From Bacteroidota bacterium (GTDB taxonomy: Bacteria; Bacteroidota; Bacteroidia; CAILMK01): a stretch of 37,185 bases of DNA. The translations under genes were made by a program, and so were the position numbers. Of this stretch, positions 7,910 through 15,039 are shown piece after piece. Under the pieces are notes generated by a model. It was not told the DNA's origin. It saw nothing but the letters and a program-made list of their open reading frames with translations, and did no database searches. The stretch covers positions 74,945 to 112,129 of the forward strand of contig JABDBQ010000003.1 in NCBI GenBank assembly GCA_013288555.1. The letters run 5' to 3'. The first letter of the stretch is position 1, and each line of letters opens with the position of its first letter.

Positions 7910-8791
7910 ATGAAAACACCAGAAATTACAATTGCCGGAGGAAGTAAAAACCCCATAAAAGTGAAACGTTTCGGATATGGTACCATGCGCCTGACCGGTG
8001 AAGGCATCTGGGGTGAACCAGCAAATCGTCCTGAAGCTTTGGAGATATTAAAAGCAGCCATTAAAAGCGGTGTGAATTTTATTGATACTGCCGATTATTA
8101 CGGAGAAGATGTCACCAACAGGTTGATCAAAGAAGCCCTTTATCCATATCCCAACGACCTGGTAATATGCACCAAAGTGGGAGGAGCAAGAAAGCCTGAT
8201 AAAAGCTGGATTCCGTTCAATCGCCCTGAACAATTACGTACCAGCATAGAAAATAATTTGCGTACCCTTAAAATTGATCAAATAACACTGGTTCATTTCA
8301 GGATAATAGGTCATGGCGATGTGCCTTTTCAGGAATCCATGGGAGCTATGTTTGAAATGCAGAAAGAAGGAAAGATATTGCATGTGGGTGTGAGCAATGT
8401 CCATCCTGATGAATTGCAAACTGCTATGGATATGGGAGATATCGCCACGGTTGAAAATATGTATGGTCATGGTCAGCGCAATTCATTAAAACAACCCTGG
8501 GGAGAAGAAACAAGAGGTGGCGAAGAAGTGCTTGCGATATGTGAGAAAAACAAAATTCCACTAGTTCCATATTTTTCTTTGGTCAATTCCATGCCTAAGA
8601 AGGATGAGCGGATTGCATCGATTGCAAAGAAACACAATGCCACGGCAGCACAGATAAACCTGGCATGGCTGCTGCATCGTTCTCCATGGATATTGCCGAT
8701 ACCGGGCACATCATCCTTAAAGCATTTTGAAGAGAACATGAAAGCAACAGAAATAGAATTGAGTGAGGAAGATATGACTTTCCTTGACTAA
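7910..8791 (+). CDS. Aldo/keto reductase family oxidoreductase
   Basis: 293 residues, a typical length for a bacterial AKR. The catalytic set is visible: Asp59 and Tyr64 in DTADYYG, Lys89 in CTKVGG, and His129 in LVHFRIIG, where most relatives have LHR. The C-terminal part has the cofactor region (LAWLLHRSPWILPIPGTSS) that binds the NADPH adenosine phosphate. It should reduce aldehydes or ketones in the cytosol; the substrate is unknown. The AraC regulator gene starts 16 bp after its stop, so the two are probably one transcript and the regulator may control this reductase. Confidence 0.93.
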   Translation: MKTPEITIAGGSKNPIKVKRFGYGTMRLTGEGIWGEPANRPEALEILKAAIKSGVNFIDTADYYGEDVTNRLIKEALYPYPNDLVICTKVGGARKPDKSWIPFNRPEQLRTSIENNLRTLKIDQITLVHFRIIGHGDVPFQESMGAMFEMQKEGKILHVGVSNVHPDELQTAMDMGDIATVENMYGHGQRNSLKQPWGEETRGGEEVLAICEKNKIPLVPYFSLVNSMPKKDERIASIAKKHNATAAQINLAWLLHRSPWILPIPGTSSLKHFEENMKATEIELSEEDMTFLD

Positions 8792-8807
8792 ATAAAATAT
8801 TTGCGTT

Positions 8808-9728
8808 ATGCCAAACAGACAACCTCTCAGAATAAAAACGATCAGCGAGTATCACCGGGTAATGGGACTGCCCAAACCGGAGCATCCATTAATTACTGTC
8901 ATAAACCTGGAAACCATCACACATCCCACTGGTTATGACCCATTAAGCCTGGTCTTTGATTTTTATTCCATATCGCTCAAAAGGATGTCGAATGCCAAAA
9001 TAAAATATGGTCAGCAACAATATGATTTTGATGAAGGTGTCATGTTTTTTATGTCGCCCGGCCAGGTTTTTGGAATTGAAACGAATCCCGATGAACCGGT
9101 AATACGTTCCGGCTGGTTATTGCTTATTCATCCTGATTTTTTATGGAATACGCCACTGGCTAAAACCATTAAGCAGTATGAATATTTCAGTTATTCCATA
9201 CATGAGGCATTGCACCTTTCTGATAAAGAGGAAACCATGGTCGCTGGGATTTTTCAGAATATTGACCAGGAATATCGGTCAAACATTGATAAGTTCAGTC
9301 AGAATGTAATCATTGCCCAATTGGAATTATTACTCACTTATGCCGAAAGGTTTTATAATCGCCAGTTTATTACCAGGAAAATAACCAGCCATCAGATTCT
9401 CAATCGCCTGGAAGATATTCTTACAGAATATTTCAATCGCAATGACTTAGTCCAAAAAGGCTTGCCGACTGTTCAATATATTGCAGAAGAATTAAACATT
9501 TCGCCCAGCTACTTAAGCGCACTGTTGAAAGCATTAACAGGCCAAAGCACGCAACAGCATATTCATAATAAGTTGTTTGAAAAAGCAAAAGAAAAATTAT
9601 CAACCACCAGCTTATCCGTGAGCGAAATAGCATACGAATTGGGCTTTGAACATCCGCAGTCATTCAGCAAGTTATTCAAGACGAAAACCAATCTTTCACC
9701 ACTGGAATTCAGGCAGTCGTTTAATTGA
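8808..9728 (+). CDS. AraC-family transcriptional regulator
   Basis: 306 residues. The N-terminal two thirds form a cupin-like ligand-sensing domain (phrases such as YDFDEGVMFFMSPGQVF and WLLLIHPDFLW are typical of the Bacteroidota branch). The C-terminal ~95 residues carry two helix-turn-helix units: YIAEELNISPSYLSALLKAL, and VSEIAYELGFEHPQSFSKLF with the AraC signature ending LSPLEFR. It follows the aldo/keto reductase by 16 bp and probably regulates that gene or the adjacent NmrA-like gene; the effector is unknown. No clear direct-repeat operator was found near 7840-7900. Confidence 0.93.
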   Translation: MPNRQPLRIKTISEYHRVMGLPKPEHPLITVINLETITHPTGYDPLSLVFDFYSISLKRMSNAKIKYGQQQYDFDEGVMFFMSPGQVFGIETNPDEPVIRSGWLLLIHPDFLWNTPLAKTIKQYEYFSYSIHEALHLSDKEETMVAGIFQNIDQEYRSNIDKFSQNVIIAQLELLLTYAERFYNRQFITRKITSHQILNRLEDILTEYFNRNDLVQKGLPTVQYIAEELNISPSYLSALLKALTGQSTQQHIHNKLFEKAKEKLSTTSLSVSEIAYELGFEHPQSFSKLFKTKTNLSPLEFRQSFN

Positions 9729-9818
9729 TTTTATAAGGTACAGACAAGGTACTGCTTTGCCTGAGCTAAGGATTTAGGCCAATGTATTGGGACAAAAAAA
9801 CGACATACTAGGAATTAT

Positions 9819-10217
9819 CTACTGAAATGAATATATCTTTATTCCTTGAAATCTGTTCATTTCATCAAAGATTTTTTTAGCTAACGCATAATCATCATCA
9901 CTGTAAAGATCAGGAAGCAATCTCTTCGACTTATCATATCGTTCTGTAAGCTCCTTTTCAGTAACTGCATTTAAATTGAGAGATAACTCGAAATCCTTTG
10001 CCAGTTGTATCCAAACCTTTTCAATTTTTTTCGATGTTTCGAATGTTAAGTAAAAACCAACATCGTTAATTTGAGCTGACAATAAAGCTTTTTCCTGTTT
10101 AAATTTGAATGAATGATTCCCTGAAAATCTTTTATTCAATCTTTTTAAAAGCAACGTTATATCAGCATTTGAGTCCTTATCATGCAAACCGATAAATACA
10201 AACATTTTACTCTGCAT
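9819..10217 (-). CDS. Hypothetical protein, about 132 residues
   Basis: Small soluble protein, family not recognised. It has no signal peptide or membrane segment, is rich in Lys and hydrophobics, and begins MQSKMFVFIGLHDKDSNADI; a beta-rich first half is followed by a helical half ending FQGIKIYSF. The frame is open to a TTG at 10250, but the first ATG is at 10217 and another at 10205 (MFVF). The exact promoter box at 10223-10230 is so close that the 10205 start may be the real one, or the message is nearly leaderless. It is flanked by a palindromic repeat at 10281. It could be a genomic orphan; confidence in coding is moderate. Confidence 0.55.
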   Translation of the reverse strand: MQSKMFVFIGLHDKDSNADITLLLKRLNKRFSGNHSFKFKQEKALLSAQINDVGFYLTFETSKKIEKVWIQLAKDFELSLNLNAVTEKELTERYDKSKRLLPDLYSDDDYALAKKIFDEMNRFQGIKIYSFQ

Positions 10218-10222
10218 AACAC

Positions 10223-10230
10223 CAAATTTA
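10223..10230 (-). promoter_or_regulatory. Candidate -7 promoter box (TAAATTTG)
   Basis: Exact TAnnTTTG on the minus strand immediately upstream of the hypothetical gene. The short distance to the ATG at 10217 weakens it or favours the ATG at 10205. Confidence 0.3.
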
Positions 10231-10280
10231 AATACTTTTTTAATATACAATCATTATAAATATTTTCTTCTAACCCCACT

Positions 10281-10336
10281 GTCCTTAGCCTCCAGGCTAA
10301 GGACTACCAAGCCTGTAGCCTCTGGCTGCCTTGCTC
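10281..10336. repeat. Solo left part of the composite palindromic repeat
   Basis: The imperfect palindrome at 10281-10304 (stem GTCCTTAGCC / GGCTAAGGAC) is identical to the first hairpin of the module at 12253. It is followed by a GTAGCCTCTGGCTGCC arm and TTGCTCT, as in that module. The right-hand arm and the third hairpin are missing. It sits between the stop of the second AraC gene (10359, minus strand) and the hypothetical gene. Confidence 0.8.
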
Positions 10337-10358
10337 TGAATAGACTTGGCCAAGTATT

Positions 10359-11168
10359 TTAACTCCCGATATTCACCCTCTGTCTTGTCAATTCTGTAGG
10401 CGCCAATCCGAATAGTTTTTTGAAAGCGAATGAAAAATGTGATAAATCTTCAAATCCCAAATCATAATAAATCTCGGATGGTTTTTTATTCTTTTTATCG
10501 ATTAGAAAATGTGCTTCCTGCAACCGTTTTTGCACCAGCCAACGGCTTGGTGTTTCGTGAAATATGGTTTTGAAATCGCGTTTGAAAGAAGACAAACTGC
10601 GCCCCGTTAAATAAGCGAGCTTCTGCGTACTTACATTGAAGGTATAGTTGCGGTTCATAAATTCTTCCAGGTTTATTTTTTCGGGCATGACGAAATTAAA
10701 AAATATGCCTGCAAGCTCCGGTTGATTTTGCAATAATATCAGGAGCAATTCTTCCCGTTTTACATCCGCAAATCTTTCATCTATCTGTCCGCCATGATGA
10801 TAGTGTGGTAGTAGCGAACGAATAAAATCAGGCATCAAATGAGTAGGCTTTATATTTATGATGGTTTCTATTGAATCGAATTTTGTTGCTTTTGTTTTGT
10901 GCTTTTCCTGGAACATTTTCAGGAATTTTTCATCAAAAACGACAAATACTTTTTCGAGCTCATCATTTACTTTTTCCTTCTTGTACCTGGCCAACCGGTT
11001 TTTCCGCGCGAGACAATAGTCACCTGATTTTAAAGTAATGTTTTTGTTGCCGTCGTATATGTTTATAACTCCTTTTATGACATACGCTAAAGTATGTTCG
11101 GCAATAAATTGCTCCGGAGAAATTTCAGCGATGACATAATCTTGATGTTTTGTTGTGTCAGTGTTCAT
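10359..11168 (-). CDS. AraC-family transcriptional regulator
   Basis: 269 residues. The N-terminal cupin-like part (YVIKGVINIYDGNKNITLKS and the following AR-K segment) should bind an inducer. The C-terminal ~95 residues hold two HTH motifs: KLAYLTGRSLSSFKRDFKTI, and SEIYYDLGFEDLSHFSFAFK followed by LFGLAPTELTRQR. It starts 33 bp after the SDR gene on the same strand, so SDR and regulator are probably co-transcribed and the regulator may control its own operon. A pair of 15-bp direct repeats upstream of the SDR (12188-12225) is a candidate binding site. It is not closely similar by eye to the AraC protein at 8808. Confidence 0.93.
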   Translation of the reverse strand: MNTDTTKHQDYVIAEISPEQFIAEHTLAYVIKGVINIYDGNKNITLKSGDYCLARKNRLARYKKEKVNDELEKVFVVFDEKFLKMFQEKHKTKATKFDSIETIINIKPTHLMPDFIRSLLPHYHHGGQIDERFADVKREELLLILLQNQPELAGIFFNFVMPEKINLEEFMNRNYTFNVSTQKLAYLTGRSLSSFKRDFKTIFHETPSRWLVQKRLQEAHFLIDKKNKKPSEIYYDLGFEDLSHFSFAFKKLFGLAPTELTRQRVNIGS

Positions 11169-11201
11169 TTGATCATCCCAAATATAATCATAATAAAAAT
11201 A

Positions 11202-12131
11202 CTATGAGATAATGTTCTTAGCTTCCGACAAGAATGCACGTGTTTCTGACAGGACAGCATCTTGAAACTCAGGATCGCTTACCTGTTTTGAGCCGAGCAT
11301 AGGTTCACCTTTTTCGTCGAAATATACCCCTGTTTTTCCCGACGCATCGGTTACGATTTTGGCGATCATCTTAGCAGCACGTTTTGGCGTACTCCTGTAT
11401 TTGGCAAATGGAGGAAATAACATGATTACCTGGCCAAGGGAACGAAGTGCCACATTCAAATCACGGTTAAGTCCGGTTCCGGGAGTGATTCCCGGTTCTA
11501 TGGCATTGATGTGCAGCCTTTTGTTTTCGCGTGCAAGAGCCATCGCAGCGGCCAGGACGCTCTGTTTAGATGTAGCATAGGCATCAGCGCCAGCCACCTT
11601 GGTACCACCTGGTTTCCACTCGCCCCGTGCGCTCGCCTCCACAGAGATAAAACGCGCACCCTTCATTCCTAAAGCTTTCACGGGTTTGCGGTCAGGATCT
11701 TCTATGGCTGAAGCAATGAATACGACGTTTGCGCCATCTGGCAGGTGAGGGACAAGCGCTTCTGTAAACATAAATGGACCCAGATAATTTGTGGCATAAG
11801 TCATATCCCATCCGCGGGCGTTTTTCGACGCAGCCGAAGGAGAGATTCCTGCATTGTTGAGCAGTCCGGCAATTGGAAGCTTAAGCGCTATGATTTGGTT
11901 TGCCGCTCGCTCCGCACTTGTCATATCTGAAAAGTCGCACACAATAGAAACGGCATTCTGGCCCATTTTTTCTATTTCTTTTTGTACGGCATCCAGTTTT
12001 TCAGGATTTCGTCCTACCAGGATAACTTTACCATATTTGGCCAGTTCGAGTGCTGTTTCATGACCTATACCTGAGGTTGGCCCCGTGATAACGTACACTT
12101 TGCGATCGGTTTGGTTTGCTTTATTTTCCAT
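11202..12131 (-). CDS. Short-chain dehydrogenase/reductase
   Basis: 309 residues, a classical SDR. TGPTSGIG (residues 16-23) binds the nucleotide, NNAG lies in the middle, a Ser in FIASAIED and the pair YATSK supply the catalytic Ser-Tyr-Lys. A long insert between the catalytic Ser and Tyr (PDRKPVKALG..SARGEWKPGG) and the C-terminal KGEPMLGSKQ region resemble the protochlorophyllide-reductase-like or retinol-dehydrogenase-like SDRs. The substrate is unknown. It heads an operon with the AraC regulator gene (33-bp gap). A one-mismatch promoter box (GAACTTTG, 12159-12166, minus) lies about 28 nt upstream of the ATG. Confidence 0.92.
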   Translation of the reverse strand: MENKANQTDRKVYVITGPTSGIGHETALELAKYGKVILVGRNPEKLDAVQKEIEKMGQNAVSIVCDFSDMTSAERAANQIIALKLPIAGLLNNAGISPSAASKNARGWDMTYATNYLGPFMFTEALVPHLPDGANVVFIASAIEDPDRKPVKALGMKGARFISVEASARGEWKPGGTKVAGADAYATSKQSVLAAAMALARENKRLHINAIEPGITPGTGLNRDLNVALRSLGQVIMLFPPFAKYRSTPKRAAKMIAKIVTDASGKTGVYFDEKGEPMLGSKQVSDPEFQDAVLSETRAFLSEAKNIIS

Positions 12132-12187
12132 TGTTTTATTTGTTAAAAATTAACAATGCAAAGTTCAAGGCAAATATTTTAGCAAAC

Positions 12188-12225
12188 TTTGTTGAAAAGT
12201 CCAATGTTGTTTTGTTGAGAAGTCC
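12188..12225 (-). promoter_or_regulatory. Direct repeat upstream of the SDR-AraC operon; candidate AraC operator
   Basis: Two copies of TTTGTTGARAAGTCC (12188-12202 and 12211-12225, 14 of 15 identical) lie in direct orientation with a 23-bp period, about two helical turns. They lie just upstream of the weak -7 box at 12159-12166 of the SDR gene, where AraC/XylS activators commonly bind. The assignment rests on position and spacing only. Confidence 0.4.
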
Positions 12226-12252
12226 GGATTTTTGTAGTTAAATAACCCAGCT

Positions 12253-12396
12253 GTCCTTAGCCTCCAGGCTAAGGACTTGTAAGCTTGCAGCCTCTGGCTG
12301 CCTTGCTCTATACCTTGATAAGTTTTACTCTCGTAGATTAAAGACCAGCCAGAGGCTGGAAGCTTATGCACCCGTAGCGTGGACGCTATGGATAGC
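12253..12396. repeat. Composite palindromic module, copy 1
   Basis: A 144-bp module with three paired elements: hairpin 1 at 12253-12276 (stem GTCCTTAGCC); a long inverted repeat with arms 12281-12300 and 12346-12365 (19 of 20 complementary, each arm itself a CAGCC/GGCTG palindrome) around a 45-nt loop; and hairpin 3 at 12372-12391 (CCGTAGCG, TGGA loop, CGCTATGG, with one G-T pair). It is repeated in the same orientation at 12635. The layout resembles REP/REPIN elements, i.e. two inverted REP palindromes, which in other bacteria are mobilised by RAYT transposases. No RAYT gene is in the window. Confidence 0.85.
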
Positions 12397-12419
12397 GGGA
12401 TTTAATACTATTATTTCTT

Positions 12420-12591
12420 GACCCCAGAGGGGTCACATGTTTGTAGAATGAAACAGGACAAGCAAACGTTACGACCCCGGAGCGGGTCGAACAGCATTTC
12501 AAAACAATCATTCAATGTTCGACCCACTCCGGGGTCGGACAATTTGGACGGGTTTTTGTGTTCTACAAACGTTTCACCCCTCTGGGGTGAG
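12420..12591. repeat. Inverted-repeat (REPIN-like) element between the two modules
   Basis: Terminal inverted repeats at 12421-12448 and 12561-12588 match at 25 of 28 positions; each starts with a self-complementary ACCCCAGAGGGGT palindrome followed by a GTTTGTAGAA tail. Between them lie 112 bp that contain a second, unrelated inverted repeat. It occupies the gap between the two direct copies of the composite module. No coding potential is evident. It looks like a non-autonomous REPIN. Confidence 0.8.
12472..12538. repeat. Second inverted repeat nested inside the element at 12420-12591
   Basis: The arms 12472-12493 (CGACCCCGGAGCGGGTCG plus AACA) and 12516-12538 are reverse complements with one mismatch over 22 bp, around a 22-nt A/T-rich loop. 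Each arm also folds on itself (CGACCC / GGGTCG). The sequence differs from the outer pair, so this is a distinct palindrome family inserted within, or fused to, the outer one. Confidence 0.8.
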
Positions 12592-12634
12592 AAAACAACC
12601 ACAAGTATTCCGGGCTGATAACCATGTCTCCGCT

Positions 12635-12776
12635 GTCCTTAGCCTGCAGGCTAAGGACTTGTAAGCTTGCAGCCTCCGGCTGCCGCTCTATCCATTTATG
12701 AGTTCTAACCTCATTGATTGAAGACCAGCCGAAGGCTGGAAGCTTATGCATCCGTAGCGTGGACGCTACGGATAGC
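12635..12776. repeat. Composite palindromic module, copy 2
   Basis: Same order as copy 1, in the same orientation. Hairpin 1 (12635-12658) is here a perfect 24-nt palindrome. The long inverted repeat has arms 12663-12682 and 12726-12745; hairpin 3 (12752-12771) is perfect, with CCGTAGCG, loop TGGA and CGCTACGG. Against copy 1, the T-A pair 12295/12351 becomes C-G (12677/12731), and the G-T pair of hairpin 3 becomes G-C, while loops have drifted and changed length. The stretch from here to 12943 holds no other recognisable feature, only a one-mismatch promoter-like box near 12908-12916. Confidence 0.85.
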
Positions 12777-12943
12777 TGGATAACTGGTATATCTATATTT
12801 TTGTATGAAATCACAAATCTAAGTTATTCATCCTGGCTATATTTGTTCGCATTTGCAATCCGCATAATAATTAATAAAGCGCAGGCATAATATCTTCACA
12901 ATAAAATAATTTTTGCATCATTTAAAGCACCAAATTGAAAACA

Positions 12944-13438
12944 ATGAAACCAATTAAAATTACTTTTATCTTTTTTGTAGTTCTTACAACAGTATCCTTT
13001 GTAAGCAAGGGTATTAAAACCAAACCCGATTCCTCTACTTCCGGGAAATTATATGATGAAATAGCCCATGCAGATTCACTGCTTTTTGATGCTTTCAATT
13101 CGAAGAATGTTTACAAAATGAAAACCTATTTCGATTCAAGTGTTGAAGTATACCAGGATAATCTTGGGGTTCGAAACTATCAGCAAACTATGGAAGCTTT
13201 TGGCACTCTATTTAAGAAAAGTGGCGCTCTTACCCGAAAACTGGTTCCCGGAAGTATGGAAGTTTACCCCATAAAAGGATTCGGAGCCATTCAAACTGGG
13301 GAGCATGTTTTTTCGCATAAGGAAGGCGGCAAAATGCAATCAGCCACTTTTAAATTCATGAAAATATGGAAGAAAACAGGCAATTCATGGCGCATTACAA
13401 GACTCGTAACCTATGACCATCCGGAGGACTGGAAATAA
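12944..13438 (+). CDS. Exported NTF2-like / DUF4440 protein
   Basis: 164 residues. The first ~22 residues are a signal peptide or membrane anchor (MKPIKITFIFFVVLTTVSFVSKG). The mature part has the SnoaL/NTF2 pattern: a helix ADSLLFDAFNSKNVYKMKTYFD, DSSVEVYQDNLG, and a C-terminal strand pair ending WRITRLVTYDHP, typical of DUF4440 proteins that bind or convert small ligands. A TTG three codons earlier could also start, but the ATG at 12944 begins the signal. The YrdB-like gene follows after 41 bp and may share the transcript. Function unknown; export inferred. Confidence 0.8.
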   Translation: MKPIKITFIFFVVLTTVSFVSKGIKTKPDSSTSGKLYDEIAHADSLLFDAFNSKNVYKMKTYFDSSVEVYQDNLGVRNYQQTMEAFGTLFKKSGALTRKLVPGSMEVYPIKGFGAIQTGEHVFSHKEGGKMQSATFKFMKIWKKTGNSWRITRLVTYDHPEDWK

Positions 13439-13479
13439 GCAGGATAATGATTAATTTCAGGTACTGATAAATCAAAAAT

Positions 13480-13848
13480 ATGGCGAAACATCCTGTTAAT
13501 CTACTTATCCGGTTTTTAATGGAAATAGCTGCGATGCTCATCGTTGGCGTATGGGGATGGCATGAGACAACTATCGTATGGCAACAATACCTGCTTGCCA
13601 TCGGCCTGCCCGTGATAGCAGCTACGATCTGGGGCGTATTCCGCATACCGAATGATCCGAACCCCGCACCGGTCGAGGTACCGGGCATTGTGAGATTAGG
13701 ATATGAATTATTCCTTTTTGGCTTCTCAACCTGGGCGCTGTTTGATATGAGTTATATTATCCTGGGCTATATTATGGGTATTGTGACCCTATTGAGTTAT
13801 GCAACAGGCTATGACAGGACATTGAAAATGTTAAAAAACAGGACGTAG
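13480..13848 (+). CDS. YrdB-like (DUF2568) membrane protein
   Basis: 122 residues with about four transmembrane helices. The loop FRIPNDPNPAPVEVPG between helices 2 and 3 (near residues 58-73) is the hallmark of the YrdB/DUF2568 family (in other genomes FRVPGDPGPAPV). The family has no proven function. It follows the NTF2-like gene by 41 bp, and converges with uridine kinase 27 bp on; the 7-bp pair GGGAGCA/TGCTCCC there has a long loop and is not a convincing terminator. Confidence 0.85.
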   Translation: MAKHPVNLLIRFLMEIAAMLIVGVWGWHETTIVWQQYLLAIGLPVIAATIWGVFRIPNDPNPAPVEVPGIVRLGYELFLFGFSTWALFDMSYIILGYIMGIVTLLSYATGYDRTLKMLKNRT

Positions 13849-13874
13849 ATGGGAGCAGGACTGTACTAAGATTT

Positions 13875-14492
13875 TTAAATTGATTTGCTCCCGATAATCT
13901 CCAATATTTTATCTATTCCATCTTCTATCGCACCATTATTTTCAATGATGATATCTGCTTCGGCTTTGTATGGCAACAAATACGTTTCGTATGCCGGTAC
14001 AACATGATTATTCCACTGATAATGAATCGTTTCATGACTCAACCCGCGTTCTTGATGATCGCGACGCAGGCGCCGTTCCAGTCGGGTTTCATGATGTGCC
14101 TCCACAAATATTTTTAAATCCAGAATGGTCCGTATTTCTGAAAAATAAAAAATGAACAAGCCTTCAACAATAATGATCGGCGCGGGTTTCATAATAAGAG
14201 CCTTTCCTTTCACCCCAGGTTGATTGAACATGTATTCCTGCCGGATGACAGTTTTTTTCTCAGAAAGCAATTCAATATCTTTCAAAAACCCTTTATTATG
14301 AATACCTTCGGGTCTGTCGAAATTGATTTCGTTATTCTCATCGCGAACCTGTTCATTTGCAGGCCGGTAATAATTGTCCTGCGAAATGACACAAAGAGCA
14401 TCTTCATCAAAATGGTCCCTCAGCGATTTTAAAAAAACCGTTTTCCCGGCACCGCTTCCGCCGGCAATTCCAATGATAAATGGTTTAGTCAA
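13875..14492 (-). CDS. udk: Uridine kinase
   Basis: 205 residues, close to the normal size. It phosphorylates uridine and cytidine to UMP and CMP in pyrimidine salvage. Visible: P-loop GGSGAGKT (residues 11-18), DNYYRP just after (substrate loop), NFDRPEGI, a Walker B-like IIVEGLFIF, and the lid Arg-rich segment RLERRLRRDHQERG. The start must be the TTG at 14492 (TTG ACT AAA CCA): no ATG lies nearby in frame and the P-loop would be lost with a later start. A promoter box TAATTTTG lies 20 nt upstream, leaving a short leader. Stand-alone gene. Confidence 0.93.
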   Translation of the reverse strand: MTKPFIIGIAGGSGAGKTVFLKSLRDHFDEDALCVISQDNYYRPANEQVRDENNEINFDRPEGIHNKGFLKDIELLSEKKTVIRQEYMFNQPGVKGKALIMKPAPIIIVEGLFIFYFSEIRTILDLKIFVEAHHETRLERRLRRDHQERGLSHETIHYQWNNHVVPAYETYLLPYKAEADIIIENNGAIEDGIDKILEIIGSKSI

Positions 14493-14511
14493 ATGAATTG
14501 AAATTAAGCAC

Positions 14512-14519
14512 CAAAATTA
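14512..14519 (-). promoter_or_regulatory. Candidate -7 promoter box (TAATTTTG) for udk
   Basis: Exact TAnnTTTG on the minus strand, 20 nt upstream of the TTG start codon. Confidence 0.45.
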
Positions 14520-15039
14520 GATGAAAGCGATGCTAAAAGAAAATGAATTTATGAATAGAAATAATGTCCCTTTCAACACCTGCAAGTAAAGCCGTCAACT
14601 TGAGTCTTTGGTGAGTTTGATATCACTGCCCTGACCCTAAAGCCTGCCTGTAGCAGACAGGGGAAATATCCGAATATTGGAATCCGATTAAATGTTCTCT
14701 GGATTAAGTGTTCGAATGTTTAAAGTATCTCTAATCGTAAGTCTCCTTTAGGACCTGCCTGTTGCAGACAGAGATTTAGAGGCTACCTGGAATGGGCACT
14801 TTAAAAAATGGATTTTTAAGAAAAATTTGGCATTGAGCAAAATTAACAGTAAATTACGTCTTTTTTAAATGCTGATACAGGTAAAAGGTAGTTTAAACGC
14901 AGATAGAATTAGGGTATTTGCAGAACTGGATTCATCAGAATTATGTTTTTATAAGAAATTTGTAGAAATTTGAAAACTGCCGGAGATCTATAAATTTAAA
15001 ATAAAGGTAACGATTATATAAGCCAAAATATACAATTAC
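14520..15039. other. Gene-poor leader region upstream of the giant PKD gene
   Basis: 520 bp with no confident gene. It holds two copies of a short palindromic repeat (see 14643-14772). A 34-codon ATG frame at 14869-14973 (begins MLIQVKGSLN) has acceptable composition but no ribosome-binding site or known family and is probably chance. The last 60 bp before 15040 are AT-rich and may hold the promoter, but no exact TAnnTTTG was found. Confidence 0.4.
14643..14772. repeat. Two copies of a short imperfect palindrome
   Basis: CCTGCCTGTAGCAGACAGG at 14643-14661 and a 17-of-19 match at 14754-14772, in direct orientation and 111 bp apart. Each can form a short stem with one mismatch. They are unrelated to the palindromes of the 12-kb island. 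Probably REP-like. Confidence 0.6.

Noticed and set aside
13855-13898. GGGAGCA/TGCTCCC inverted pair between YrdB-like and udk
   Set aside because: The loop is about 30 nt, there is no T run, and it overlaps the end of udk; not a convincing terminator.
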